Below, piece by piece: positions 40,291 through 51,110 of a DNA stretch of 64,000 bases. The position numbers and the translations under genes were made by a program. Each line of letters begins with the position of its first letter. Within the stretch, counting starts at the first letter, position 1. Under the pieces are notes generated by a model. It had not been told where the DNA came from. It saw nothing but the letters and a program-made list of their open reading frames with translations, and did no database searches. The DNA is from Amorphophallus konjac (lineage: Eukaryota; Streptophyta; Magnoliopsida; Alismatales; Araceae): contig CM040126.1 in NCBI GenBank assembly GCA_022559845.1, forward strand, positions 228,848,641-228,912,640, written 5' to 3'.

Positions 40291-40484
40291 TCGACACTCT
40301 ATCATGTCGGGAATACATTGTGACGCCCCTCAGGCGCCATCCTACTGAGTCACAGGTCCTTTGACGGACGACACGTACAAATGCGGAAATATCCACACAA
40401 TGATGCAATGACCTAGGCATCGTCATGAATGACGGAATTGTCCCGTGGCTTGCAGTCAATTGTAATCGGGCTCTCACGCCCCCA

Positions 40485-40492
40485 TATAAATG
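40485..40492 (+). promoter_or_regulatory. E10 LTR TATA box
   Basis: CCCATATAAATGCC, right after the second copy of the 21-bp segment. Confidence 0.7.
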
Positions 40493-41120
40493 CCTTTCAA
40501 GGCCTATAAGTCATGTAATACAGTGAAGGAGCGAATTCCCCTCCTCGCTGGAACCAGTCTCTCTGTCCCCAGTAATCCCTGTTGTGTTGCTGTTGCCCTG
40601 TCGTTGTTGCACGGACTAAGCCCTCCCGACGTCGCGGCTCCCAGGGTCCCTGACTCTCTCTTCGACAGTAGAAGTAAAGGTGTTCGGATTCAATCCGATG
40701 TAAAATAAACACCGGTTACTTGCGACCGGTGCGGAAAGACGTCCAGTACACGAATCCCCATAATCGCATGCGCACTCGCACCCATGGAACCCCTTCTATA
40801 CACGTGTCGCCCAATCCCTCGAGCCACGTGCCACGTCCTGGCGACGCTTCCCCGGTCAATCCTCGGTTCCATACGTGATTGTCAAGAAATCGACTGGCAT
40901 GCCCGCATTCCACCCAGCCATCCTTGTCCCAGTCTCCCAGAATGATGAACCATACGCCATCCCTTCCAGTGCGTTCATATTGCTCTCTCTGCCTTCTTCT
41001 TAATACCCCCGGAATCCCCGCGTGCCCAGTCAACCTATCTTGACCTTCCATAAAAGGCGAGTCTACACCCCCGCCGTGAGCACAAAACGACAAGTGACTC
41101 CCCGCGGTCGCAAACAAGGA

Positions 41121-41138
41121 TGGCACGCCTGGTGGGAC
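41121..41138 (+). other. E10: PBS-like motif TGGCACGCCTGGTGGGAC
   Basis: Same motif as E8 (34979-34996), four bases after a CA end. It suggests priming by a tRNA other than initiator Met. Confidence 0.5.
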
Positions 41139-41519
41139 GTCTCCTACCTTTCTTCTTTCTGCCAAAGAAGAGTCACACCTGTCAAGTGTACGCCGCAATG
41201 CTCTCACCTTTTCTTATCAAAGAGGAAGAGGAGGGCCCCTGTCCAGCATGCAACATGCGACTGGTCGTCATCAAGCGACCAACCTGCACCAGCAACAGGA
41301 ACAACAAACCGGGGGTGATGGTGACCTACGGTCTAATCGTCATCGCCATCCACGCCGGGCACCTACGGTTGGCAACGCCAATCGTATTTCGCAACACTGC
41401 TTCGACTTTCGGCTCGCCCTGATCCTAGGGTGCCATTACCGTGGCCGACAAGTAGCCCAGTCCGGTGACTACCCATACAGGCAGCCGGCCCCTCTACTCT
41501 TCCAGCAACAAAGACCCAT
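41139..41519 (+). other. E10: internal leader, nothing recognised
   Basis: Between the PBS-like motif and the first internal array. The ORF at 41248-41784 runs into the array and has no gag-like motif. Confidence 0.4.
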
Positions 41520-42832
41520 GCGGTCATTGACCCCTGGGTCCCCAGCTCCGCCAGCACCCGACATGGGCTTTCTGCCACGGGTCTATGGCTCCTCAGCCCC
41601 TCACTCGGGCTCTCAGCTCCGAGTCCCAGCAAAGCCTACCCCCAGCACGGGTTTCTCACCCTGGGGTCAAGGCCTCCTACTGTTCTATTCGGGCCTTCTA
41701 ACCCGAGTCTCAGACAAGCTGGCACTCAATATGGGCTTTCAACCCCGAGTTCGAGGCTCCCCAGCATCTGGCTCGGGTAGATGACCCCGGGTCTCATCAA
41801 GGTCGGTCCTCGATGCGGACTCTCCACATTGGGCCCTTGGCCTCCCAGCTCTACGACGGGGTCTTTACCCCTATGATCCAGCAATGCCAACTCCCAGCAA
41901 AGGGTTACCTCTTCGGGATAAGGCCACCTCAACACCCAAGACGGGCGTCTAGCCCTGGGTCTCAGCTCTAGCAACACCCAAGATGGGCGTCAAGCCCTGG
42001 GTTTCGGTTCCAGCAACACCCGGGACGGGTCACCTACCCTGGGATCTAGTTCCATCAATACCCAAGACGGGTGTTCAGCCCCGGGTTCCAGCTCCATCAA
42101 CAGCTAGGACGGGTCGCCTGCCTTAGGATCCAGTTCCATCAACACCCAAGATGGGCGTTCAGCCCGGGTCCCAGATACATCAATACCCGAGACGGGCATC
42201 CAGCCCCGGGTCCTAACTACATCAACACCTAAGATGGCCTTGCCGCCCTAGGTCCCAGCTACATCAATACCCAAGATGGGCGCTCCGCCTTGGGTCCCAG
42301 CATTCCCACATCACCAGTACCCAAGACGGGCGTTCAGCCTAGGGTTCCAGCTCCAGCGACACCAAAAAAAAAAGAGGAAGGGGACGTCCAGCTCTGGGAT
42401 CCGGCTCCAACAGCACCCAAGGCGGGCATTCAGCCCCGGCTTCCAGCTCCATCAACACCCAGGATGGGTCGCCTGCCCTGGGATCCAGTTCCATCAATAC
42501 CCAAGACAGGTGTTCTACCCTGGGATCCAGTTCTACCAACACCTAAGACCGAGCGTTCAGCCCCGCGTCCCAGTTTCAGCCACAGCCAAGACGAGCGTTC
42601 AGCCCCGGGTCCCATCTTTATCAACACCCGAGACAGGCATTCGGCCTCGGGTCCTAGCTTCATCAGCACCCGAGACGGGCCTCCAGCCCCGGGTTCCAGT
42701 TTCGACAACGCCCAAGACCGACATCCAGTCCCGGGTCCCAGCACCATCACTATTCAAGACGGGCTTCTAGCTCTAGAACCCAGCATCATTAAGCACTCAG
42801 TTCGGGTTTCCAGTCCCAGATCCCAGCTTCAT
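41520..42832 (+). repeat. E10: 42-bp tandem array
   Basis: Unit CCCCGGGTCCCAGCTCCATC then AACACCCAAGACGGGCGTTCAG, degenerate at the left and clear from about 41990. Because 42 is a multiple of three, it translates into 14-residue repeats (PRVPAPSTPKTGIQ) in the frames at 42276-42946; this is probably a by-product. The array continues at 45974 after solo LTR E11. Confidence 0.85.
42828..42832 (+). repeat. E11 target-site duplication, left copy
   Basis: TTCAT. The right copy is at 45974-45978. Confidence 0.9.
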
Positions 42833-43049
42833 TGTAATGTCCCAGGTTTTTTTTTGGATCTTTTTGTGGGTCTCGAAGTGTATTTTGTGTTTTACACGTG
42901 TTTTTCCCTGATGTGCCTTCGAAACTCTGTGCAGGGCGAACCGTGACATTCTCCTACTCCGGGATAGTACCACTGCGTTGTGTTCCTTCCGAGGATCGCA
43001 GAAGTAATTTTTCATAATTTTTTGAATTTTTATAATTTTCAAGTTTTTC

Positions 43050-43059
43050 TATATATATT
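43050..43059 (+). promoter_or_regulatory. E11 TATA box
   Basis: TCTATATATATTAACC, about 215 bases into the LTR, followed by a C/T-rich leader. Confidence 0.65.
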
Positions 43060-43589
43060 AACCCTTTTCTCTCTCCCCCTCTCATTCTCTCTTTCTCACT
43101 CTCTCTCATCTCTTTCTCTCCCCCTCTCCCTGGGCAGCCGACAGTGGCGGAGGAGGGCGAGGCGGCGATGGCGGGAGGCGAGGAATGGGGAACGGGTCGA
43201 GGATCAAGGGCCGGTGGCGCGTGGAAGCTCGGCCGCGGGTTCATGGAGCGGCGAGGGTTTCACGGAGTTTTCTTCGTGGATTGGTGTCCACAGCGCGTCG
43301 TTTCTTCGGTGGAGGTAGGGAGATGGACCCCCAGCTCGTGCTTTTCCATTCCCGCAAGTTTTGTAGGCCGTGGTGAGCCGCGCGGGCGTATTTGGGTTTT
43401 TGGGGAAAAATCCATGTTTTAGGGCTCGTGAGCCGATCTACCGTTTCATCGCGTTTTTGGCCGATCCGAGGCCTTAGATGCATGCTAGGGGCTATTTGGG
43501 GGCTCCCCCCTTGTTTTCCCCCTCTCCCGTGGAGGTATGGGGGCGTGGGACAATTTTTGGGTCGTTTCCCGCCGTAGCGTTCTCGGGAC

Positions 43590-44125
43590 GGTGTGACGGT
43601 CCTTCCAGTGACCGTCACAAGCCGTGGCGCCCTAGGGTAGGTGCGTTACAGGCCATGACGCGCCAAGGAGGGTGCGTCACAGGGTCCTGTTTTGTCGATA
43701 GAGCGTCGGTCGCTCTGACGATCCCACGATAAACCTCTAGAGGGTGTGACGCGCCTGGGTTCGACCGCTACGCCCGTTTTCATGTTTTCGGACCGTTGGG
43801 GTCACGAGTCTTCTGGCGTGCCTAGGTAGGACCATCAGAGCACTGTGACACCCCTGAATGGGAGTGTTAGAGTTGACGTAGCCCATTCTTCTGACGCGCC
43901 TAGGTAGGACCGTCAGAGACTGTGACGCCTCGAGGGGTGTGCGTCACAACCTGTTTTGTTCTATCTTCTAACGCACCAAGCTTGGTCTGTTAGAGACTGT
44001 GACGCCCCAGGGTGGGTGCGTCATAGTCAGCATTGCCCCTCTCGCGTGACGCTCCTATGTTGGACTATTAGAGTGCTGTGACGGTCTAGCCTTGGACCAT
44101 TACAGCTGTGACGGCCCAAAGGTAG
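43590..44125 (+). repeat. E11: array of TRACG/CGTYA dyads
   Basis: Examples: CTGACG/CGTCAG (43891-43896 and 43911-43916), TGTGACG/CGTCACA (43921-43927 and 43942-43948), CTAAC/GTTAG (43968-43972 and 43989-43993). Loops often read GC(C/G)CCNAGG. Same type as in E3, diverged. Confidence 0.75.
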
Positions 44126-45973
44126 ACCGCCAGGCACTGTGTTGCGCCGAAGTGGTTCTCCGTGCTTGCCGCGATTGTTTCGTGTTGTGTAGGTCCCTGG
44201 TCGACCAGGTTGTGACCCAGTGGTCGACTTGCGGTCTCTTGGATGTCCCAGACACCCCGAGGGTTTTATGTCCATGTTTTGAGGGTGTTGGGAGGACCGT
44301 GCTACCACGTTTAGTGTGTCCGTGGGTTTGAGAGTCTGGGTGACTCCTCGTGTTCCGGGCTTTTGTGTTACGCTTGACCGAGTCATCGTGTATCGGTGTG
44401 TGTGCGGTGGGGTCTCCCCCGCATGCCGTGAGTTTTCCTGGAAGGTGATTCCCGAGTGGGCCATGTGTTTGGCCTTGGACTGCGAGTCCAATTATCGATG
44501 TGGCAGATTATGCGTTGCCCTGGGAATCGTGCTTCTGTGCTTTTCACGTGGGCCATGTCTGTGGCCTTGGACTGCGAGTCCAGTTGCCCAGCCTGGGACT
44601 AGAGGATTCCCACTTTTCCCTGAGAGTGGGATTCGATTTAGCGGCTTGTGAGCTGTCTCGGGATCCGTACTTCTATGTTTCTTTGTAGACTGTGAGTCTT
44701 GTTTCTTCTCCAACTGTGGTCACCGTGCGACGGTGCTGGTACGTGGGATGGTCCCCGTACGTCGTCGGATATGGACGTGGTTTTCCGTTGACTTAAGAGT
44801 CCACTCCTTCAGTTCCACTAGTCGTAGCCTGCCTGCACGCGAGTGGATCCACCAGGGAGTGGTGGAGAGGCTACCCTGAGGATGGTTTTTAGACTGGTTT
44901 CCGTCGGGCCCTTCATCGGTAGCCAGAGTCCGGCACCAGGGAAAAACCAGTCAGAGGCCAGACCTAGGATGCATGGTCTGTGTGTGCACATGTGGTTGGG
45001 GGCGGTTGGACCCACATCGATGGGCATGACCCCAGCTAGTCACTTGCTTTGTGGTTACTTGTTCGGTGTCCGTGCCTCTGGTAGGTGCTACCACGTCAGA
45101 CAGTTCACCTACTGTGCGGTGTAAGACGTCAGGGGACGCTACCGACTGTGCTTCCAGTGGGAGGTACTCTTGTCAAGTCGGGAGTGACAGGCCGTCAGTC
45201 ACTGTGACTTCGACCTACGGGTTTTCGGTCATGTTGACTGTTGAGTTCCGGTTGTTTCACCGTGGCACGTGCATCGGTTTTTATGTCATGAGACTAGTGC
45301 TAGTGGCTTTACGGAGGTTACGTCTTCTTGTATGATACCCGCGACCGGATGGTCGGGGTTGCACCTTAGACAGCATGTGCAGGTTGGCCGTGTCCTGGGA
45401 GACAGGCCTCTACGGCATGGTTGCCATGGGTTTTTACTTCGGTAAGTGGTACTAGTGTGGTTCGGTAGCCCCCGACCGTGAGATCGGGGTGTGTTTCTGG
45501 TACAGTAGGAGTAGCTGTAGTGCCGAGTTTTTGATCGGCCACCGGTTCGCTATTCCTGCTGTCGTTGTAGCTTTCCTTTCCGCTACCGCCGTTGTTTCCG
45601 GTTGGGGTTCGGCGGGATCCATGCTAAGTCGCTGTTTTGGAGACTCATTCCCTGCTTTTCAGGTGTGGCGATTCTTCCTCGATGTTTGAGGGTGCGGTAT
45701 GGAGGTTCTCAGTTGCCAGCTCGCCGAGCCGAGTGTTTACTCGACATGTGGTACGCTTTACTGTTTTAGACTATACTTTGTATTGGATTGGACTCTGTTG
45801 TAGCAGTAGTTGTTTATTTATTTCTGTTAATTGTTGAATTGTCCTGCCTTATTTCCTATTTCTTTGTGCCTCCACACTCCTTTTAGCCCTTCCGAGCCCT
45901 CCCAGCTCGTGCGCGACGGTTTGAGTCTCGGGTTATCAAGCCTTCCCGGTAATCGGATTCTCGGGTCGTTACA

Positions 45974-46280
45974 TTCATCAACTCCCAACACAGGCTTTCA
46001 GCCTCGGGCACTAGCTTCGCCAACACCCAGTACGAGCGTCAAGCTCTGGGTCGCCATCCCTCTAACATCCTCAGTTCACAACATGAGTCACGAACCCCGG
46101 GTTTCGGCAACAACTCCAAGGGCCCAACTGAACACCATGTTCCGGGTCGCCATTCTGCCGACCCCAGCTCGGGCACTGCACTCTCAAGTTCCAACTACAC
46201 CGACGCTCACCAGAAATGCCATGCTCCAGACAACCCCGGACCGGGTTTGTTCAGTCCACCACATTGGTGCTGAGTCAACC
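45974..46280 (+). repeat. E10: continuation of the 42-bp array
   Basis: TTCATCAACTCCCAACACAGG resumes the array interrupted by E11, then decays by about 46280. Confidence 0.7.
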
Positions 46281-47060
46281 TCGGCCCTGCAAACAAAAAA
46301 AATGGGTGACATAGCGGCTGTAAAAATGGGTGACCCACCGCCACCACCCCTGCCTCCAGAAGACTAGGTGAGGCTCAGAGAAGCCGATGCACCAGTATCA
46401 CACTGGGGGCAATCACCCTGGTCCAGTATCCAGCCTTCCAAGCCCAAACAATGGGGGCAACTCCAAGGAGGAGCGTTCGTCCTCCCTCGGATGAATATGG
46501 GTCATTAGAAAAGAGGCCCAACCCATCCAGAGGTCCCGAGTCAAGAGGTCCCTCCACTCACCAGAATGGTACCAAGCTCAAAAGCCAGCAGCGTGAAAGA
46601 GGGTGAATCCCGCCGACACCCGCCCAGTAGCTCCAAAGAAACTCCACATGCGTCAGCTAGCGACTCGGTGGAATCCCGAGTAACGCCAACTGATGACACC
46701 AGCAAAGCTCCATCGGGTCCCCACCAATGGCCACCAGCAAACCCTGACGGGAGGTCTATCCCTTCGGTATTTACCATGTCCCAAGGTGTAGCAACACCTA
46801 GGCAGACACTCAGTCCAAGTGCGGCTTCGGCCATCATGTTCACTGAGGCCGAGCCTCCCAGCCCCCAGTTAAAGTCCCAACCATCTACAGCAAAGACCAG
46901 CTAGCTTCCGGATTCACCCTAAAGCTCCGAGCTACTCGGTGGAGGGTCGATCCACGGTCGCTTCTACAACACCAACAAGTTGTCGATGGCGCAACCTATA
47001 GGCAACCTCCCCTAACAGCGCCAAGCTAAGGACGACAGTCGCAAGGCTCGCAGGTACCCA
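46281..47060 (+). other. E10: non-repetitive internal stretch
   Basis: No gene or array recognised. ORFs at 46541-46904 on both strands have no conserved domain. It contains repeated ATGGGTGAC near 46302-46335 and leads into the first hairpin module. Confidence 0.4.
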
Positions 47061-47111
47061 AATAAAAAAAATGACAAAAAGAGGCTAAAAATAGAGATGC
47101 CCTGGTGGACT

Positions 47112-47293
47112 CAGCCACTCTCTCCATAAGGTGGCTGGGGGCAAAAAGGCCACAAACCCAGCTACGGTGAAAACCCGCGAGGGCACCTCAGGCAAAATCG
47201 GGTTACCCCTCGGTGTGAAAACCCATAAGGGCGCACCGAAAAAAGCAAAAGGGGGCCAGCTCTGGCAAAAACCCGAAAGGGCGGTAGAGCTGG
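47112..47293 (+). repeat. E10: GNRA hairpin module, copy 1
   Basis: Three hairpins in a row. H1: GGTG 47166-47169 with CACC 47184-47187, inner CCC-GCGA-GGG. H2: CGGTGT 47211-47216 with GCACCG 47233-47238, inner CCC-ATAA-GGG. H3: CCAGCTCT 47256-47263 with AGAGCTGG 47286-47293, inner CCC-GAAA-GGG. Each has GAAAA or similar between outer and inner stem. A leading CAGCCAC/GTGGCTG hairpin lies at 47112-47137. Confidence 0.8.
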
Positions 47294-47349
47294 TAAAGAG
47301 AAAAAGAAAAATCTCTCTTCCACTCTAGAAACATCCAATCACCTCACTC

Positions 47350-47740
47350 TAAATCCCTGACCGGCTCACCGCATTAGTGGGTCAGCATACCTTCTTTTGG
47401 CCGTCACACCATGACGGTCGGCCCACACCCAGTTTTTGACCAATACACCATCATGGTTGGTCACCACCCAACATCTAGGTCAATACACCATCACAGTCGA
47501 CCTATATGTTTTCTCCTAGTCTTACACTATCCCCGTTTGCCGCTACCCTCCTTGACCTATATGCCGTCATGACTGGTCAAGCCTCCACCTTGGTCCTCCT
47601 CCTCCATTGTCGACCAACACATACCCTTGACTAAACACCTCCACAGTCAATCCAACACCTGATCTCTGGCCAAAACACCATAATGCTTGGCCTACACATT
47701 ACCCAGTTCTTGACCGATACACCTTCTCAGTCAATTAAAT
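47350..47740 (+). repeat. E10: hairpin array with fixed loop and changing stems, block 1
   Basis: Successive inverted repeats around an ATACACCATCACGG-like loop: CTGACC/GGTCAG (47357/47380), GGCCG/CGGCC (47399/47419), GACCAA/TTGGTC (47438/47457), TAGGTC/GACCTA (47476/47499), CTTGACC/GGTCAAG (47551/47575), TTGACT/AGTCAA (47627/47645), GGCCAA/TTGGCC (47668/47687), TTGAC/GTCAA (47710/47730). The numbers give the arm starts. Confidence 0.8.
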
Positions 47741-48120
47741 CCATAACCTTTGGCAAATACATCTCTTTGGTCAGCCTATGTCAATTCAGGGCCTATACGC
47801 CACCATAACCTAGAACCTCAGCCTTTGCATCATCAAAACTGATATGTTCAAGCTTCAGTCCAAGCTCTAGCCGCAAGCTCCACGGATCAGCCAGCCTGAA
47901 GGTCTACGTGAAGCCCCAGATTGCTTGGCAACCAGCCAAGCCCCAGCAAGGAACTCCAGCATCAGCCCAACGGATCAACGGCAGTGATCTGACTAATAGC
48001 GTCTTTCGACAACAGCAAGCTAAGGACAACCAGCACCAGTCACCGAACAGCCAAAAGGCTCTCAGGTAAACAAAAAACAACAACAACAAAAAATGGGGTT
48101 AAAAATAGAGATACCCCGGC
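47741..48120 (+). other. E10: intermodule DNA
   Basis: Degenerate sequence of the same style (GGTCAGCCTATG, CAAGCTC) without clear hairpins. It ends with the AACAAAAAATGGGGTTAAAAATAGAG lead-in that precedes each module. Confidence 0.45.
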
Positions 48121-48311
48121 GGACTCAGTCATCCTCTTTTTCAAAGAGACGGCTGGGGGCAAAAAGGCCAGCAAGCCGGTTGAGGTGAAAACTCGCAAGA
48201 GCACCTCAGGCAAAATTTGGTAACCCCTCTATGTGAAAATCCGCAAGGGTGCATCGGAAAAAGCAAAAAGGGGCCAGCTCTGGCGAAAACCCGAAAGGGC
48301 GATAGAGTTGG
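48121..48311 (+). repeat. E10: GNRA hairpin module, copy 2
   Basis: H1: TGAGGTG 48181-48187 with CACCTCA 48202-48208, inner CTC-GCAA-GAG, a compensated change from CCC/GGG. H2: ATGT 48231-48234 with GCAT 48251-48254, inner TCC-GCAA-GGG. H3: CCAGCTCT 48274-48281 with AGAGTTGG 48304-48311 (one G-T pair), inner CCC-GAAA-GGG. Confidence 0.8.
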
Positions 48312-48349
48312 AAAAGAGAACAAAAAAAAACTCTCTCCTCCTCCATTTG

Positions 48350-49070
48350 GAGAAACCAGCTACCCACCTTCCAGCAATCATATCTCTGGCCAGTTGGCCC
48401 ATACCAGTCCCTGGCTAATCCCATGCTCCAATTTATAAACCCTGCACCTTCCTGTTGGCCATATACCATCACGTTCGGCCTAAACCAGCTCCCCACGCCA
48501 CTCCCCTCCCTTGGTGGCCTATATCAGTCCTTGGCTAGTACATCTCTCTAGCTCATTAATCTTACACTCCCCATTTATCCAGGCACCACCCCAGTTGGCT
48601 CACACTTCCTCTGGCCTTGCACCTCCACGGTCGGCCCATATACACAAGCAATTCATATATCAGTCCAGTCATTCATTCCAGCAAACCTCAGCCTACACGC
48701 CACCTCGGTTGGCCTCTACATCACAACAACCTTGGATCCATCTATCATGAGAATCCATCAACCCATAATTCCCAGTCACCGGCCTATCATGGCCGAGTCA
48801 CCATGAACCTGGTCATAACTCCAGCAATATGTTGTAAAGGCATACTAGTTCCCAGATCCCAGTCATGATTCCTGCAATACGCCACTAAGGCTCACCAGTT
48901 CCCAGACCACCAGTCAAAGCCACAGTCATGGCTACAACGGCTACAAGCCATCAACAACATAAACTCCAGGTCACGTCCCCTGATAGCAGCACACTACGGA
49001 CGCTAACCACAAGGTACCCAGGTAAAAAAAAAGAGAAAAAATGGGGTTAAAAATAGAGATACCCCGGCGG
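48350..49070 (+). repeat. E10: degenerate hairpin array, block 2
   Basis: Weaker units such as TTGGCC/GGCTAA (about 48394/48411) and TTGGCC/GGCC (48455/48477), with GGCCTATA and CACCACGGTNGGCC motifs, then DNA in which nothing specific is seen until the next module. Confidence 0.5.
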
Positions 49071-49119
49071 TCTCAGTCAAGTCCTTCCATGGGATTACTA
49101 AAGGCAAAAATTGCCATTA

Positions 49120-49257
49120 ATTCAGCTGAGGTGAAAACCAGAAAGGGCATCTTAGGCAAAATCGGGTAACCCCTCGGTGTGAAAACCCGTAAGGGCATAC
49201 CAAAAAAAGCAAAAGGGGGCCAGCTCTGGTGAAAACCCGCAAGGGCGGAAGAGCTGG
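49120..49257 (+). repeat. E10: GNRA hairpin module, copy 3
   Basis: H1: TGAGGTG 49127-49133 with CATCTTA 49148-49154 (two G-T pairs), inner CCA-GAAA-GGG with one mismatch. H2: GGTGT 49176-49180 with ATACC 49197-49201, inner CCC-GTAA-GGG. H3: CCAGCTCT 49220-49227 with AGAGCTGG 49250-49257, inner CCC-GCAA-GGG. Confidence 0.8.
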
Positions 49258-49399
49258 TAAAGAGAAAACAAAAAAAAATGCTCTCCCTCTCTACTCCGCA
49301 CTGATGAAAGCCATCAACTGTGACATCCCGCCGACGGTGACCTCAGCATCACCCCATGACACCGGTGGCCACTACGCCCCCGAGGGTCGGCCATCGCCA

Positions 49400-50140
49400 A
49401 TTCCAGCTCCAGTATTTGGCTATACACCTCCACGGTTAGCCGACCAGCTCCAGTATTCCGACTACTACACACCAGTAGTCAGCCGCCAGCTCCCAGTTCT
49501 AGTTTCGGCTATAACGCCTTCACAGGCTAGCCGCCAGCTCCCAGTTCTAGTTTCAGCCGCCAACTCCCAGTTCCAGTTTTGACTGCAATGCCTTCGCAGG
49601 CCAGCCGCTTAGTATGCAATCCCAGTTTTGACTACAACACCTTTGCAGGCCAGCCGCTCAGCCTCCAATTCCAGTTTTGGCTACAACGCCTTTACAGGCC
49701 AGCCGCCCAGTCACCGGTCCCAATTTTGGCTACGACACCTTCACAAGTCAGCCGCCCAGTACCAGTCCCAGCTTCGGCTACAACGCCTTCACAGGCCAGT
49801 CGCCCAGTTTTCAATTCCAGTTTCAGCTACAACGCCTTTACAGGCTAGCCTCCTAGTTCCAGTTCCAATTTCTGGTCCCAACATTTCGGCTACGACACCT
49901 CCACAGGCCAGCCACCCAGTTCCAGTTCCAGTCACCAGTCCCAGTATTCTGGCTACAACGCCTCCACAGGCCAGTCGCCCAGTCACCAGTCCCAATATTC
50001 CTGCTATAACGCCTTCACAGGCTAGCCGTCCAGTTCCAGTCACCAGTCCAGTATCCGGCTACAACACCACAATGGTCAGCCGGCCAACTCCAGCTCCAAT
50101 CCCGGTCTCTGGCTACGTCACCATGGCAGCGTGCCAGCCA
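49400..50140 (+). repeat. E10: 48-49-bp array with GGCTA/TAGCC hairpins
   Basis: Unit TTTTGGCTACAACGCCTTCA then CAGGCCAGCCGCCCAGT and a variable tail. Hairpins include GGCTA/TAGCC (49418/49437), CGGCTA/TAGCCG (49506/49528), GGCT/AGCC in most units and CCGGCT/AGCCGG (50055/50078). ORFs at 49628-50242 are repeat translations. Confidence 0.8.
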
Positions 50141-50179
50141 ACCCCAACCTCAACTCCAACTCCCCAGACTAAACAATAC

Positions 50180-50710
50180 CATCAACATAGGCCAACACAC
50201 CCTCTCGGGTCAGCCTCCAGCTTCCAGACTCCAGCAACATAGGCCAACACACCCTCTCAGGTCGGCCTCCAGCTTCCAGTCTCCAGCAACATAGGCCGAA
50301 GCACCCTCACGGGTCGGCCTCCAACTCCCAGCCCCCAGTGATATAGGTCAACACACCCTTATGGGTCGATTTCCAGTCCCCAGCAACGTGAGCCAAAACA
50401 CCCTCGCGGGTCGGCCTCTAGCCTCCAGTCTCCAGCAATGCAGGCCCAAACACCCTCATGGGTAGGACTCTAGCCACCAGTCCCCAGCAACATAGGCCGA
50501 CATACCCTCACGGGCCGGCCCCCAGCCTTCACCCTACAGTAATATGGGTCAACACACCCTTACGGGTCAGCCTCCAGTCTCCCGTTTCTAGTTCACAGTC
50601 ACACCGGCCAATGCACTCTCACGAGTCGGCCTCCAGCTTCCAGTCCCCAGTCCTCTGGGTCAACACCACCCTATGGATTGTCCTCCAGCTTCCAGTCTCC
50701 AGCCATCCAG
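50180..50710 (+). repeat. E10: ~52-bp array with AGGCC/GGCCT hairpins
   Basis: Unit CAACATAGGCCAACACACCC then TCACGGGTCGGCCTCCAGCTTCCAGTCTCCAG. The best hairpin is AGGCCGA/TCGGCCT (50293/50314). Confidence 0.8.
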
Positions 50711-51110
50711 GTCAACATGCCTCATTCAGGTAGGCCTCCAACACCCAGCCTTCGATATCCAGCTTCCAATACCCAGTTTCCAGTACCCGACTTCCAATAT
50801 CCAGCCTCCAATATTCAATGTCTAATACCCAGCTTTAAAATCCAGCTTCCAGTATCCAGTTCCAGTCATCAGTCCCCCATCCCAACATCCAGTTCCCAGC
50901 CTCCAGTTGCCACCTCTCGATCCCAATACCCAGTCTCCAGTCCCAGTATCCAGCCTCCAAATCCCGATTTTCAGTACCAACACCCAACTTCTAGTCTCAA
51001 GTTCCTAGTTTCTAGCCTCAATACTTTGTCTCTCGTACCTGAGTCACAATCTCCAGTCCCAGGATCCAATCCTTGCCTTCTAGTCTTCAGCCTCTGACCT
51101 CCAGTTTCCA
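50711..51110 (+). repeat. E10: short-period CCAGTNTCCAATAC array
   Basis: Simple degenerate repeat of 12-14 bases made of CCAGC/TTTCCA and ATACC/ATATC blocks. Confidence 0.65.

Larger units (their letters stand above)
39501..41116 (+). mobile_element. E10: LTR-like region (left end uncertain)
   Basis: The right end is set by CA before the PBS-like motif at 41121. It holds two copies of a 21-bp segment (39611-39631 and 40433-40453), a 41-bp array between them, and a TATA box at 40485. The ORF at 39526-40287 is a repeat translation, not a gene. The partner LTR would lie right of the window. Confidence 0.5.
42833..45973 (+). mobile_element. E11: solo LTR (3141 bp), Del/Tekay type
   Basis: TGTAATGTCCC to GGGTCGTTACA, flanked by TTCAT on both sides, with no internal region: a solo LTR left by recombination between two LTRs. 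It has a TATA box at 43050-43059, a C/T-rich leader (43060-43135), a GC-rich leader, a dyad array (43590-44125) and G/T-rich DNA. The layout matches the E3 LTR. ORFs inside (up to about 160 codons) have no recognisable product. Confidence 0.95.

Noticed and set aside
42276..42946. Proline-rich repeat protein encoded by the 42-bp array
   Set aside because: The open frames follow from a unit length divisible by three and a C-rich unit without stops; two frames are open, there is no start context, and the array is broken by degenerate units.
49628..50242. 204-codon ORF in the 48-49-bp array
   Set aside because: The unit length is not a multiple of three in most copies and the product is a low-complexity repeat translation.
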